From Oscillospiraceae bacterium (GTDB lineage: Bacteria; Bacillota; Clostridia; Oscillospirales; Ruminococcaceae): a stretch of DNA of 32,715 bases. This document shows, one piece after another, positions 1 through 8,836 of the stretch (its first letter is position 1; the number at the start of each line of letters is the position of its first letter). A program made the translations under genes and the position numbers. Below the pieces are notes generated by a model, which saw nothing but the letters and a program-made list of their open reading frames with translations, had not been told where the DNA came from and did no database searches. The stretch spans positions 1-32,715 of the forward strand of contig JAFRJM010000043.1 of NCBI GenBank assembly GCA_017432285.1, read 5' to 3'.

Positions 1-32
1 TCTACGCTCGTGCTATGGAGTTGTATAAGTAA
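1..32 (+). CDS. 3' end of an unidentified gene (partial)
   Basis: Reading from base 3, the plus strand encodes a short tail, YARAMELYK, followed by TAA at 30-32. A hairpin with a T-run lies about 30 bases downstream on the same strand, as expected after a real gene. Too little is present to identify the product. It would be convergent with the GH2 glycosidase gene that ends at base 91. Seen: an open tail plus a terminator. Inferred: that it is a real coding end. Confidence 0.4.
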   Translation, partial: YARAMELYK

Positions 33-63
33 TCCGCTGACTCCATTATAGCCGTTATCTATT

Positions 64-87
64 GGCCTGCAACTGTAGGTCTTTTTT
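64..87 (+). terminator. Intrinsic terminator for the gene ending at base 32
   Basis: GGCCTGC and GTAGGTC pair (with two G-T wobbles) around an AACT loop at 64-81, followed directly by six T. The T-run is on the plus-strand side, so it would stop a plus-strand transcript, supporting a gene ending at base 32. Confidence 0.5.
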
Positions 88-90
88 GGG

Positions 91-2292
91 TTACTCTTTT
101 ATCCTTTTAAAAAATGCTTGACAAACATTAGCAAGATTTGTCGGGACAGACTTTACCCAAAAAGCTATGTGCCCTCCTATTGGAGCAGTGTATTCAGGTC
201 CAATAAGCTCAAGATCCCCCTCTGTTACAAAATGAAATACAGTATTTATGTACTCACAGGGATTGCTATACTGATCCACTAATTTCACTTCAAATCTGCA
301 AGTATCTACTTCAGCTGTTGAAAGCACATCAGTCTCCTGTTTCACATTCATTCGTTGCAGATATGCATCCCTCGCATAACAGTACTCTGCCACTGGCTCG
401 CCATTTATATAGCCGATTACTTTTCCATCCTGCCATGGAATATTCCACATTGTACTGTCATCAAAAGTAACTTCTATCAATGGGTGAGGCAAACCGAAAA
501 ACTTATCGCTCGGATAATAATATCCAACACTTCTTCCATACATAAAGACTTCAATGTAATCGCAGTTAGTCGCCACTAAAAATGGCGTTATTCCATTGAG
601 ATCTTTCTCACCTCTTGCAAAATTAGTCAATGGTTGCAGAATTATCTCCTCAGATGTAGGTTTCTGTGAGCGGTATACCCATGCCGCATATTTGGGAATG
701 CGGAACATGTCAAAGATGCCATGATAACAGATCTTATCTCCGGAACCACAGTCTCCATGAGTATTGTAATCAAATGCACACCATCCAAATGAGCCAAGCG
801 AATCGCGCCTCAGCAGAGTCCTGGCAAGTATCCTTGCATGTCGGCGCGCGTGCTCGTCTCTTTTCTTCTCATTATCAAAAGGCTTTGTCGGAAATGTATG
901 ACCCATATACTCGGTAACCATGTACGGTACATCTCTATCCAGCCTTGTTACTTGACGCTGATCAAGCTGTACATTATCCAAACCAGGATCATCTGCGTGG
1001 CAAAAATCATTATATGTATATACATCTTCCAGAAAACTGCTTCCCTGCATATAACGCACACCGCCCGTGCTCCTTGACGGGTCAAAACGATGAGCAATCA
1101 TATTTGTTTTAGTATACAGCTCATCATCGTCCCCAGATTCGTTGAGACGTACTCCCCACATGAAAATCGAAGGATGATTGAAATCGGTTTCAATCATCGA
1201 CTTCACATCCTGAAGCACTACTTTTTTGAACTCATCACCTCCAAGATGACCCCATCCAGGAATCTCTTCGAAAACCAGTATCCCAAGTTCGTCGCATCTG
1301 TCCAGAAAATATCTGGACTGCATATAATGTGATGTGCGGACTCCGTTGAAGTTATACTCCTTGAGGATATCGGCATCCGCCTGCTGCGCTCGTCTGCCCA
1401 TGGCGTACCCAATATACGGATAAGATTGATGCCGATTCATTCCGACAATCTTTGTATATTTACCATTAAGGTAGAAACCATCCGGTCTACACTCCGTAAT
1501 ACGAAAGCCTACTCTGACATCATGACTGTCCAATTCATTCTTGTCATCGGTTATCCATGCATGAACATCATAAAGAATAGGTTTATCAACGTCCCACAAC
1601 TTCAGTCCCTCTAATTGATGTTTTGCCATTACAATAGTCGACTTACCTGATCTGATATCAAATGTCTGTGACTCGGTGTGGATGATATTGCCGTCGGAAT
1701 TAGATAACGAGTAGCACAGAGTTCCTTTGAAAGGAGCTCCATTGTTATCTATTACAAACTCCGGATAAGAATTTATCGTATCCCTTTCAATATCGTATCT
1801 GAAGAACAGATTGGCTATATATGCTGATTCTAGGCTGTAAAAGCTAACATCCCGATAGATGCCACCATATGTCAGATAATCTATGACGAAGCCGAACGGG
1901 GGAATATCATCTCGCTCATGAGAATCGACCACAACGATCATCGTGTTCTTTCCGGATTTGACAAAAGAAGTGATCTCCATATAAGCCCTGGAATAGCCAC
2001 CTTTATGTGATCCGGCATATTTCCCGTTAATATACAGATCAAAATATGCCATGACCCCTTCAAATTCCACGACTGACCTCTTTAAAAGCTCCTCATCGGA
2101 AAGGCAGAAAGATCTCTCGTATGTTGAAATCATCGCTGTAGCTTCATGACTGAAATAGTTATATGGAAGCTCTTTCACCGTATGAGGAAGATGTATCTCA
2201 GGTGCGCCATCAAAAAAGCCCTCAATCAGCATGTCTTCTGAAAAGCCTTCCGTAAAATGCCAGTGAAGATTCCATGACTCTCTGTTTTCCAT
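91..2292 (-). CDS. Glycoside hydrolase family 2 (beta-galactosidase/beta-glucuronidase-like)
   Basis: A 733-residue cytoplasmic glycosidase; there is no signal peptide. The order is an N-terminal sugar-binding jelly roll (about 1-180), an immunoglobulin-like sandwich (about 180-275), then the TIM-barrel. The barrel starts at the GMNRHQSYP segment that is characteristic of GH2. E385, in RLNES, is the expected acid/base, and E461, in VTEYMG, the expected nucleophile. The start is well set: GAGGTGA lies 7 bases before ATG. GH2 members hydrolyse beta-galactosides, glucuronides or mannosides; the sequence alone does not say which. It is 114 bp downstream of an MFS transporter, probably co-transcribed, which suggests uptake and hydrolysis of a small glycoside. 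The pairing with nucleoside-salvage genes upstream is notable and unexplained. Confidence 0.9.
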   Translation of the reverse strand: MENRESWNLHWHFTEGFSEDMLIEGFFDGAPEIHLPHTVKELPYNYFSHEATAMISTYERSFCLSDEELLKRSVVEFEGVMAYFDLYINGKYAGSHKGGYSRAYMEITSFVKSGKNTMIVVVDSHERDDIPPFGFVIDYLTYGGIYRDVSFYSLESAYIANLFFRYDIERDTINSYPEFVIDNNGAPFKGTLCYSLSNSDGNIIHTESQTFDIRSGKSTIVMAKHQLEGLKLWDVDKPILYDVHAWITDDKNELDSHDVRVGFRITECRPDGFYLNGKYTKIVGMNRHQSYPYIGYAMGRRAQQADADILKEYNFNGVRTSHYMQSRYFLDRCDELGILVFEEIPGWGHLGGDEFKKVVLQDVKSMIETDFNHPSIFMWGVRLNESGDDDELYTKTNMIAHRFDPSRSTGGVRYMQGSSFLEDVYTYNDFCHADDPGLDNVQLDQRQVTRLDRDVPYMVTEYMGHTFPTKPFDNEKKRDEHARRHARILARTLLRRDSLGSFGWCAFDYNTHGDCGSGDKICYHGIFDMFRIPKYAAWVYRSQKPTSEEIILQPLTNFARGEKDLNGITPFLVATNCDYIEVFMYGRSVGYYYPSDKFFGLPHPLIEVTFDDSTMWNIPWQDGKVIGYINGEPVAEYCYARDAYLQRMNVKQETDVLSTAEVDTCRFEVKLVDQYSNPCEYINTVFHFVTEGDLELIGPEYTAPIGGHIAFWVKSVPTNLANVCQAFFKRIKE

Positions 2293-2406
2293 TCTTTCAC
2301 CTCATTTGAATTTTATGCTCTTTTGCTGTTGTCATATGACTCTGATATTAATGCTGGATAAGCGTATTTATCTGTATCAAAAGGAAAACATCCAAGTAGT
2401 AATCAC

Positions 2407-3600
2407 TCACTTCTTTTCCACATAGACATACCTGTAAATAAAGAACGTGAGAAGTCCAAAGAAGATAGGTATCACCATCGCAATAAAGAAAGTAGTGTTA
2501 TCTGCTATTATGTTCATGATCGGCGTTGCCAAAAGGAACGCTATCCCTGAAGCAAATCCTCTTGCCGCACTAGCAGAAGAAGAGTTGTTTGGATACTCGT
2601 CACAGGTAAGGACTGTAGTCATAGTAAAACTGCTTCCACTTAGAATACCGCTGATAAACATCAGTACCATCCATATGACCGGTTTGTTCACAATAATACA
2701 GACTAAACTTGACAGTGAGCAGATAAGAGACTGTATTCTGAGATATCTTATTGGATTGATCAGTTTCGCCAAAGGTATGTACAGGAACCGGCTTATCATC
2801 TGTCCTACGGTGTAACAAGTCAGGATGAAGTTGCGCAACGCGAGCGTATATGTCTCCGGTTCGGTAAAACTAAAATATGTCGGCAGCATCGAGCTGAAAT
2901 ATCCATAAAACGCCATAGTGATGCCAGACAGGATAAGAGCAAGCATATTCCTGTTTCTGGCCAGTTCCATAACTGTAATCTTGCCTTCATTGATTTGTTC
3001 GCTTTCTTCTATCCGAACATCAGGCGTTCCCATCAGGAGAATGATGCCAAGATATGAGACAGCAGTGATCATCATAAAGAAACCCACTATCCTGTAGCTT
3101 CCACACCACTGCATCCCGAGATTTCCAAGCACGATAGTGTTGAAAGTCGGCGCAACGGCTCCGGCAACAGCAAATAAGGTATAAAGGATTCCAATATATC
3201 TGCCTCTGTCTTCGCCGTAAAGATCACTGACATAAGCAGTGGTTAGGTTGTCCATCCAATATCCTACCATACCATTTATGCAGTTCACTACCAGATATAA
3301 AGCCATAACTGGTGCAGAACTGATAAGAAGAAGTGAACAGGTCATGATGAGGCTCAGCACAGCGAGCATCTTACCTTTATTGAATCTGTCCCCTATCCTC
3401 ATTATTATGATATTTACCAACAATGTCCCGATGCTCGAAGAGATCGTGAAAAGAGAGGATTCGGTAAGAGATGTGCCATAATGATTGATGATATAAGGCG
3501 CAAGACTGCTGTACATCGATGATGATAAAGAAAACGTAAACATCATGACACAGCAGTAGAACATATATATTTTTATTTTCTGCGCATTGTTTTTTAACAT
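2407..3600 (-). CDS. MFS transporter
   Basis: About 397 residues with twelve hydrophobic segments and the major facilitator loop signature after the second segment (RIGDRFNKGK). It is an inner-membrane secondary transporter; the substrate cannot be read from sequence. The frame stays open to 3657, but ATG at 3600 is preferred because GAGG precedes it by 9 bases and the longer form would start inside a strong hairpin (3623-3664). Its downstream neighbour is a GH2 glycosidase, so a glycoside or the released sugar is a plausible cargo. Upstream is the class II aldolase of the pentose-phosphate operon, separated by that hairpin, so partial read-through from the operon is possible. Confidence 0.85.
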   Translation of the reverse strand: MLKNNAQKIKIYMFYCCVMMFTFSLSSSMYSSLAPYIINHYGTSLTESSLFTISSSIGTLLVNIIIMRIGDRFNKGKMLAVLSLIMTCSLLLISSAPVMALYLVVNCINGMVGYWMDNLTTAYVSDLYGEDRGRYIGILYTLFAVAGAVAPTFNTIVLGNLGMQWCGSYRIVGFFMMITAVSYLGIILLMGTPDVRIEESEQINEGKITVMELARNRNMLALILSGITMAFYGYFSSMLPTYFSFTEPETYTLALRNFILTCYTVGQMISRFLYIPLAKLINPIRYLRIQSLICSLSSLVCIIVNKPVIWMVLMFISGILSGSSFTMTTVLTCDEYPNNSSSASAARGFASGIAFLLATPIMNIIADNTTFFIAMVIPIFFGLLTFFIYRYVYVEKK

Positions 3601-3622
3601 AAGACTAGACCTCAATAAAATG

Positions 3623-3664
3623 AAGTACCTTGCTCGATTTGTTTTCAGATCAGACAAGGTACTT
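3623..3664 (-). terminator. Hairpin between aldolase and MFS genes; terminator or attenuator
   Basis: A perfect 10-bp inverted repeat (AAGTACCTTG / CAAGGTACTT) is separated by 22 bases. On the minus strand it is followed by a loose T-rich stretch (TTCATTTTATT). It begins 10 bases after the aldolase stop codon. The interrupted T-run suggests a weak terminator that would lower expression of the MFS and GH2 genes relative to the upstream operon. Confidence 0.5.
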
Positions 3665-3674
3665 CTTGCAAAAA

Positions 3675-4307
3675 CTAAAACAACTGATTGTAAATCTTTT
3701 TGATTTCTGCTTCGCTCAGTGGTTCTGACCCGCCATGGATCTCAGAAAGAAACACTGTCTTTGCTATACTTTCTGCTGCTTCAGCGCGATTGACTGCCTG
3801 CTCCAAATCATGGCCGACAATCAATGCGCCATGGTTCTTCAACAAGACAGCATGATGTTCTTTTAACAAATCCTGCAGTCCTGCATAGATCTTCTCCGTT
3901 CCGGGCTGACCATAAGGCAGCACCGGTATTTCTCCGAAGATCATCATGAGTCCTGTATATGACTTGGAAAAAACCGGCTTGCCTTGTATAGCATAGGATG
4001 TGAGATAAGGACTGTGAGTATGTACCACTGCCCCAATATCATCCCTCATGGAATAAACAGCTTTATGCATCTTGTACTCAGTTGTAGGGGCAAATATCCC
4101 ATGTACCTGGTTTCCATGAGGATCCATGACAGCAACACTGTCACATGTATATGTGGCTTTACTTTTTCCGGTCGGACTTACATATAAAAGATCATTATCA
4201 AGGACCGACAGGTTTCCCGAAAAAGCATCAACCAACCCTAAAGAATCCATACGTGCCGCAAAGCGAATCATCTGATCAATCACGTCAAAATTGATTTTTG
4301 GCTCCAT
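3675..4307 (-). CDS. Class II aldolase/adducin family; ketose-1-phosphate aldolase
   Basis: A 210-residue zinc-dependent aldolase of the fuculose-1-phosphate aldolase family. Visible landmarks are SGNLS (30-34), SPTGK, the catalytic glutamate E77 in TTEYKMH, the zinc ligands H96 and H98 in VHTHSPY and H159 in KNHGAL. Family members split ketose-1-phosphates into DHAP and an aldehyde. It sits 21 bases after an MtnA-type isomerase, the same pairing used in the 5-deoxyribose and methylthioribose DHAP-shunt pathways (established for R. rubrum, some Bacillus and E. coli). The likely substrate is therefore ribulose-1-phosphate or 5-deoxyribulose-1-phosphate (inference). ATG at 4307 has CAGGAG 9 bases upstream; a TTG six codons earlier has no good site. 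Confidence 0.88.
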   Translation of the reverse strand: MEPKINFDVIDQMIRFAARMDSLGLVDAFSGNLSVLDNDLLYVSPTGKSKATYTCDSVAVMDPHGNQVHGIFAPTTEYKMHKAVYSMRDDIGAVVHTHSPYLTSYAIQGKPVFSKSYTGLMMIFGEIPVLPYGQPGTEKIYAGLQDLLKEHHAVLLKNHGALIVGHDLEQAVNRAEAAESIAKTVFLSEIHGGSEPLSEAEIKKIYNQLF

Positions 4308-4328
4308 ATATAATGACTCCTGCAAAGG

Positions 4329-5393
4329 TCATTCTGCTTCCATCATCTTTTTGAGATTGACGTCGTAAGGCGGATAAACTATTCCCTTCTCAGTAACAAT
4401 AGCAGTGATGAACTCGTGCGACGTCACATCAAATGCAGGGTTATATGCTTTGATCCCTTCAGGCGCCATTCTCTTCTCATACCATTTTTCGCTGATCTCA
4501 TCTTGCGGGCGCAGCTCGATCTTAATGTCATCTCCTGTCGGACAGTTCATATCAATTGTCGATGTCGGTCCGCAGACATAGACAGGTACCCCATAGTTCT
4601 TTGCTACGATGGATAATGTGGAAGTGCCGATCTTATTCGCAGTATCCCCGTTTGCCGCTACTCTGTCGCAACCAACAAGACAAGCATCAATCCATCCGTT
4701 CCTCATGATCAGGGACACCATGTTATCGCATACAAGAGTGACATCGATACCAGCTTCATGCAATTCCCATGCTGTTAGCCTGGCCCCCTGAAGAAGCGGC
4801 CTGGTCTCATCCGCAAACACTTTGAAATTATAGCCTCGATCCTGTCCAAGATACATTGGACCCAAAGCAGTGCCGTACTTAGCTGTAGCTATCGTACCAG
4901 CGTTGCAATGTGTAAGAAGTCCCATTCCCGGTTTGAGCAATTTAAGCCCATTCTCCGAAATAGCTTTGCACATCTCCTCATCTTCATTTCTGATGGCATC
5001 AGCTTCGGCCTTCAGCAGAGCTTTTACTTCACTGACTGTCTTGCTGTAATTGTCTTTAAGGACTTTGTCCATGCGTCCCAATGCCCAGAAAAGATTGACC
5101 GCTGTAGGTCTGGAAGAAGCCAGATAGTCCTTGATCCTTGTTAATTCTGCGCAAAATACATCCATGCTCTCTGTGCAGAAATTTTTGGTTGTGAGGTAAA
5201 GGCCATATGCAGCAGAAATCCCTATTGCAGGTGCGCCGCGGACTCTAAGATAGTATATTGCTTCAAATATCTCCTCAGGTGTTTTCAGGTGCAGATACTT
5301 GGTTTCATTAGGCAAAAGCGTCTGATCCAGAAGTATCAGTTCATCCTTTTCGTCGTCCAGACGAACGGAAATAACGGAATCCACAACACTCAT
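4329..5393 (-). CDS. mtnA-like: MtnA-family aldose-1-phosphate isomerase
   Basis: A 354-residue member of the eIF2B-like isomerase family. It has the full MtnA signature set: VRGAPAIG (51-58), THCNAG with C163, [17 protein letters not shown] near 195-211 and [17 protein letters not shown] with D243. C163 and D243 correspond to the catalytic Cys and Asp of methylthioribose-1-phosphate isomerase. The family opens aldose-1-phosphates to ketose-1-phosphates. No other methionine-salvage genes (MtnB, MtnC, MtnD, MtnK) are nearby. Neighbours are nucleoside phosphorylases and a class II aldolase, so ribose-1-phosphate or 5-deoxyribose-1-phosphate is a more likely substrate than methylthioribose-1-phosphate (inference). 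GGAGG lies 7 bases before the ATG, and the previous gene stops 2 bases upstream. Confidence 0.88.
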   Translation of the reverse strand: MSVVDSVISVRLDDEKDELILLDQTLLPNETKYLHLKTPEEIFEAIYYLRVRGAPAIGISAAYGLYLTTKNFCTESMDVFCAELTRIKDYLASSRPTAVNLFWALGRMDKVLKDNYSKTVSEVKALLKAEADAIRNEDEEMCKAISENGLKLLKPGMGLLTHCNAGTIATAKYGTALGPMYLGQDRGYNFKVFADETRPLLQGARLTAWELHEAGIDVTLVCDNMVSLIMRNGWIDACLVGCDRVAANGDTANKIGTSTLSIVAKNYGVPVYVCGPTSTIDMNCPTGDDIKIELRPQDEISEKWYEKRMAPEGIKAYNPAFDVTSHEFITAIVTEKGIVYPPYDVNLKKMMEAE

Positions 5394-5395
5394 AA

Positions 5396-6097
5396 TCAAA
5401 CCTCCAGTACTGCGTGCAAAGCAAATTTTACCACTTCATGAAAAGCTTCCTTTGCTTCTTCAGAGCTCATCTTCTCCCCTGTTGCAAGATTTTCAGTAAC
5501 TACAAGAACACCTGCACAAGGTTTATGGAAACGCTGTCCGGCGGTAAATGTCTGATTCATCTCCATATCAAGTGCAACAGCACCTCTTTCAGCAAACTTT
5601 TTGGCTATCTCCATTTCTCCCCTGTGCTCTATAGAAAGAACAGGACCGACTTTAACGGTTTTGCCATCTGCTTTTGCAGTTTCATATATCTTATTAAGTA
5701 ACTCAAAATCTGCAGCTGCCGGGAAAGTCATCCCTCCAAATCTTCTTTTATTGATATTGCTGGTAGTATGCGCAGTCTGCGGAAGAATAATCGTCCCAAG
5801 CGCAATATCAGCTTGCAGTGCTTTGCAGCAATCAACTTTTACGAGCACCTCAGGATCAAATTCCCCGGCAATCTCTACTGCATACATTGCAGCATTGACA
5901 GGTCCGATTCCTTCTCCCTGGAATGTGACGGGAACTCCTTTATATTTTCCCGTACAGCCTTTCATGTTACGGATTTCATTGTAGAAATATACATCTTCCA
6001 GCAGATTCTCTGCTGCCCACTCAACATTGAGAGAGTCATTTGTCAAAAATACAACATCCGCTACATCAGCAGCAGTGCCTGTTAAACATAAGCCCAT
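5396..6097 (-). CDS. Nucleoside phosphorylase-fold protein with altered phosphate site
   Basis: A 233-residue PNP/UDP family paralogue of the preceding gene product; the two align through the N-terminal LLED...YN...R.M.G.TG.YKG block. The residues that bind phosphate in DeoD enzymes are changed: the GDPLR motif becomes NDSLN (N20, D21, S22, N24), and RIGTCG becomes KVDCCK (K87, D89, C90). The nucleoside-contacting M178-E179 pair and R43 remain. The general acid Asp is replaced by E202 in VTENL. It could be a hydrolase (as in MTA/SAH nucleosidase, same fold), a phosphorylase for an unusual substrate, or a non-catalytic partner in a mixed oligomer with its neighbour. Its ATG overlaps the upstream TAA (TAATG), so the two are translationally coupled. 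Confidence 0.8.
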   Translation of the reverse strand: MGLCLTGTAADVADVVFLTNDSLNVEWAAENLLEDVYFYNEIRNMKGCTGKYKGVPVTFQGEGIGPVNAAMYAVEIAGEFDPEVLVKVDCCKALQADIALGTIILPQTAHTTSNINKRRFGGMTFPAAADFELLNKIYETAKADGKTVKVGPVLSIEHRGEMEIAKKFAERGAVALDMEMNQTFTAGQRFHKPCAGVLVVTENLATGEKMSSEEAKEAFHEVVKFALHAVLEV

Positions 6098-6849
6098 TAT
6101 GATCTCCTTTCGCTGTCAATTCTGTGAGCAGTCTCAAGTGCAACTTTCATCATATTTCTGTACGCTGTTTCTCTCTGTGCAAGAGGTGTGTCCTCATCGC
6201 GATAGATCTGGTGGTCACTGCATGTGACAAGCAGTGCAGCGCGGATACCCGGATATTTTGAGACAGCCACGAAAAGCCCTGTCCCTTCCATCTCACCTCC
6301 GACCTGATCATACCCGCCCATCGGGTTGGATATCCACGTCGGAAGCTTGTCTCTTTCCTCATAGAGTGCATCAGTGCAACCAGTAACACCAACATGAACA
6401 GGTATACCGTTCTCCTTTGCACTGTCATACGCAGCCTTTATCAGCTCAAAACTTCCTGTAGGGACAAAGTCGTAATTGCCGAACTCTGGGACAGTATTGT
6501 TTGAAACAGATGTGGAAGCTGTTGACAGGATAGTATCCCCAACATGAACATCAGGATCTCCCGACCCACAGGTTCCTATCCGGATCAGGTTCTTGCAACC
6601 ATAATCCTCTATCAGCTGATAGGCACACTCCATTATGCATGATGTTCCCATACCTGAGCCCTGAACAGATACCTTTGTGCCTTTATAATATCCTGTATAA
6701 CCGAACATCCCCCGAGTAGTGTTGTAGCACACCGAGTCCTCCAAGAAATTCTCTGCCAGATATTTAGCGCGCAGAGGATCCCCAGGAAGAAGGACAGTTT
6801 CAGCGATCGCACCGGGCTCGGTACAAATCATATCTTCTATCAATCTCAT
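6097..6849 (-). CDS. deoD-like: DeoD-type purine nucleoside phosphorylase
   Basis: A 250-residue trimeric/hexameric-type nucleoside phosphorylase. It cleaves nucleosides with phosphate to free base plus (deoxy)ribose-1-phosphate in the cytoplasm. Phosphate-site residues are intact: G23-D24 and R27 in LPGDPLRAK, R46 in TTRGM and R90 in RIGTCG. The ribose/base pair M187-E188 (GGEMEG) and the general acid D212 (CSDH) are also present. The start overlaps the permease stop by 4 bp (ATGA), with GGAGA upstream. The operon context (nucleoside-type ABC importer upstream, MtnA-like isomerase downstream) fits generation of a pentose-1-phosphate from an imported nucleoside. Purine versus pyrimidine preference is family-based inference. 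Confidence 0.9.
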   Translation of the reverse strand: MRLIEDMICTEPGAIAETVLLPGDPLRAKYLAENFLEDSVCYNTTRGMFGYTGYYKGTKVSVQGSGMGTSCIMECAYQLIEDYGCKNLIRIGTCGSGDPDVHVGDTILSTASTSVSNNTVPEFGNYDFVPTGSFELIKAAYDSAKENGIPVHVGVTGCTDALYEERDKLPTWISNPMGGYDQVGGEMEGTGLFVAVSKYPGIRAALLVTCSDHQIYRDEDTPLAQRETAYRNMMKVALETAHRIDSERRS

Positions 6850-7772
6850 TTTTTATCTCCTTTTCGCTTACCCGCTTTCCCAGACAAACTGCTGGAAACC
6901 ACAAGGCCAATCACTGTAACAACATATGGGATCATCGTGACAAATTCTCCCGGAATGCTAAGCGTGCTTAATGTAATGGCTATAGCATCAGCAGTTCCGA
7001 ACAGAAATGATGCCAGTGAGCCTCCTAGCGGAGTGTTCCCCCCCAATGTCGATGAAGCCATTCCAATAAAACCACGCCCGGCAGTCATACCTGACTGAAA
7101 CCAGGATACATAACCCATTGACATAAAGCATCCACCTATGGCAGATATACCGCCTGCAAGGCACATCGCAATCATTTTCATTTTCTGAGAATTTATACCT
7201 ACCGACTCAGCTGCCTGCGGATTCTCTCCCACAAGACGCAGTCTTAATCCAAACTTGGTCCGGAATATCAGGACATGGACAAAAATGACCATTATTACAG
7301 CTATATACGTCAGCAGATAGTGACCTGAAAAGACCGTGCCAATAAAGGGAATGTCCTTAATTATGGGAATATCCCATTTGGGAAGCACTTTGCTTTGAAG
7401 GTCATTGCTCATTCCTTTACTGCCAGTGACTAGATACAATATAAAAATCGTTCCGCCTTGCATCATAAGGTTAAAAGCAACTCCGTTCAACGATTCATCT
7501 GCTTTAAGGACGAATGCTGCATAACCAATCGCAAGAGACAGCAGAACACATCCTATGATCGCCAGAAGGAATCCCAGCCAGGCGCTTTTTGTCCATGTGC
7601 TGAAAAGCACTCCCAACAATGCACCAGTAAGCATCGTGGATTCTACGGCGAGGTTCATTACACCTGCACGGTTAACTATGACCGCAGCCAGCATTGCATA
7701 GATCAAAGGCGTGGTCATTCGTATTATCGTAGCAAGAAATTTCGGTGTGAAGATCAAACTGGCGACATTCAT
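6846..7772 (-). CDS. ABC nucleoside permease (NupQ/YufQ type)
   Basis: A 308-residue integral membrane permease of the BPD_transp_2 (RbsC/LivH-like) family with about 8-10 hydrophobic segments. It opens with LIFTPKFLATIIRMTTPLIYAML and a motif N-R-AGV-NLAVE typical of the second permease in BMP-type nucleoside importers. It also has the family motif G-ENPQAAESVGIN near the middle, the cytoplasmic loop that contacts the ATPase. It overlaps both neighbours by 4 bp (ATGA), so the four transporter genes and the first phosphorylase are one transcription unit. It would form a heterodimeric channel with the next permease. Confidence 0.88.
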   Translation of the reverse strand: MNVASLIFTPKFLATIIRMTTPLIYAMLAAVIVNRAGVMNLAVESTMLTGALLGVLFSTWTKSAWLGFLLAIIGCVLLSLAIGYAAFVLKADESLNGVAFNLMMQGGTIFILYLVTGSKGMSNDLQSKVLPKWDIPIIKDIPFIGTVFSGHYLLTYIAVIMVIFVHVLIFRTKFGLRLRLVGENPQAAESVGINSQKMKMIAMCLAGGISAIGGCFMSMGYVSWFQSGMTAGRGFIGMASSTLGGNTPLGGSLASFLFGTADAIAITLSTLSIPGEFVTMIPYVVTVIGLVVSSSLSGKAGKRKGDKK

Positions 7773-8836
7773 GTTTTATCTCCTCCCTCTGCGTTAGCTG
7801 TTGCTTCACGAACAATCTCTCTCTTCTCCCAATTCCCAAGGAATGCCCTTGCAGAGAGCAGGACAATAACAACACCCTGAATGATCGAAACTATTTCGTT
7901 CTGCACATCAGTCATCCTAGTCATGATATCTGCGCCTACCCTGATATATGCAAGGAAAAATGCACCTATCGGAACGAGAATAGGGTTGTTCTGAGCAAGC
8001 GACGCTATAATGACGCCATCAAATCCGTAACCGGGAAGCGCAAGCCATTTGAATGACTGGTACAATCCAAGAACCTCGCAAGCTCCTCCGATTCCACAAG
8101 CAAGCCCTGCAAGAGCCTGCCCGATAAGGATGGATTTAGTGTTATTGATCCCGGAATATTTTGAATAACCTGGGTTGCTGCCTGTCATTCGCATCCGATA
8201 GCCCCATCTGGATTTGAACAAATAGACCCAGAAAATAATTACAAGAGCAGCAGCAACTAGAAGACCAGTATGCACACGAGTCTTTGGAATAAGGATAGAC
8301 AATCTGGCTTGTTCCTGGAAATCAAGTGACTGAAGCTGACCGGTATCAGGGTTCCTGACAAATACACGAATCATGATAAGGCCTAGATACATCAGAACGT
8401 AATTCATCATTAGCGAAGAAACTACTTCACTTGCGCCGAATTTCAGTCTGCACACTGCAGGTATAAGCATGCAAATCATTCCAACTAGTCCACCTATTGT
8501 AATGCATACCATCGGGTCTATAACCTTAGGCAGATTAAGCTTGACAGCAAAAAGTCCAGCAACTGCTCCTCCAATGAAAAAGCATCCTTCAGATGCCAGA
8601 TTGAAAACACCTGTCCTCTGAATTAGTGACAATGACAATCCTGTAAACAGCAAAGGAAGCATCATCTCAACGACGTTCATCAACCTGCTGAATTTTTTAA
8701 CAGGACCAGTTATAAAATATATGATTGCTTCGACAGGGCTCTTGGATACAAGGAAAATAATTCCTATGGCAACTGCTAAAGCTATAGCAATTGCAAGCAC
8801 TGTGCGAATAATGGTAAATCTCTGGCTAATCCTCAT
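7769..8836 (-). CDS. ABC nucleoside permease (NupP/YufP type)
   Basis: About 355 residues, with a single N-terminal membrane anchor and then the BPD_transp_2 core. The segment RTGVFNLASEG is the first-permease counterpart of the motif in its partner, and TGSNPGYSKYSGIN is the ATPase-contact loop. ATG at 8836 is chosen because GGGAGG lies 9 bases upstream; a TTG two codons earlier keeps the same frame. The gene overlaps the end of the ATPase gene by 11 bp. The location is the cytoplasmic membrane, as half of a nucleoside importer channel. Confidence 0.88.
   Translation of the reverse strand: MRISQRFTIIRTVLAIAIALAVAIGIIFLVSKSPVEAIIYFITGPVKKFSRLMNVVEMMLPLLFTGLSLSLIQRTGVFNLASEGCFFIGGAVAGLFAVKLNLPKVIDPMVCITIGGLVGMICMLIPAVCRLKFGASEVVSSLMMNYVLMYLGLIMIRVFVRNPDTGQLQSLDFQEQARLSILIPKTRVHTGLLVAAALVIIFWVYLFKSRWGYRMRMTGSNPGYSKYSGINNTKSILIGQALAGLACGIGGACEVLGLYQSFKWLALPGYGFDGVIIASLAQNNPILVPIGAFFLAYIRVGADIMTRMTDVQNEIVSIIQGVVIVLLSARAFLGNWEKREIVREATANAEGGDKT

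Noticed and set aside
4329-5393. Classical methionine salvage
   Set aside because: MtnA is present but MtnB, MtnC/X, MtnD and MtnK are not, and the aldolase and importer point to a pentose-1-phosphate route instead.
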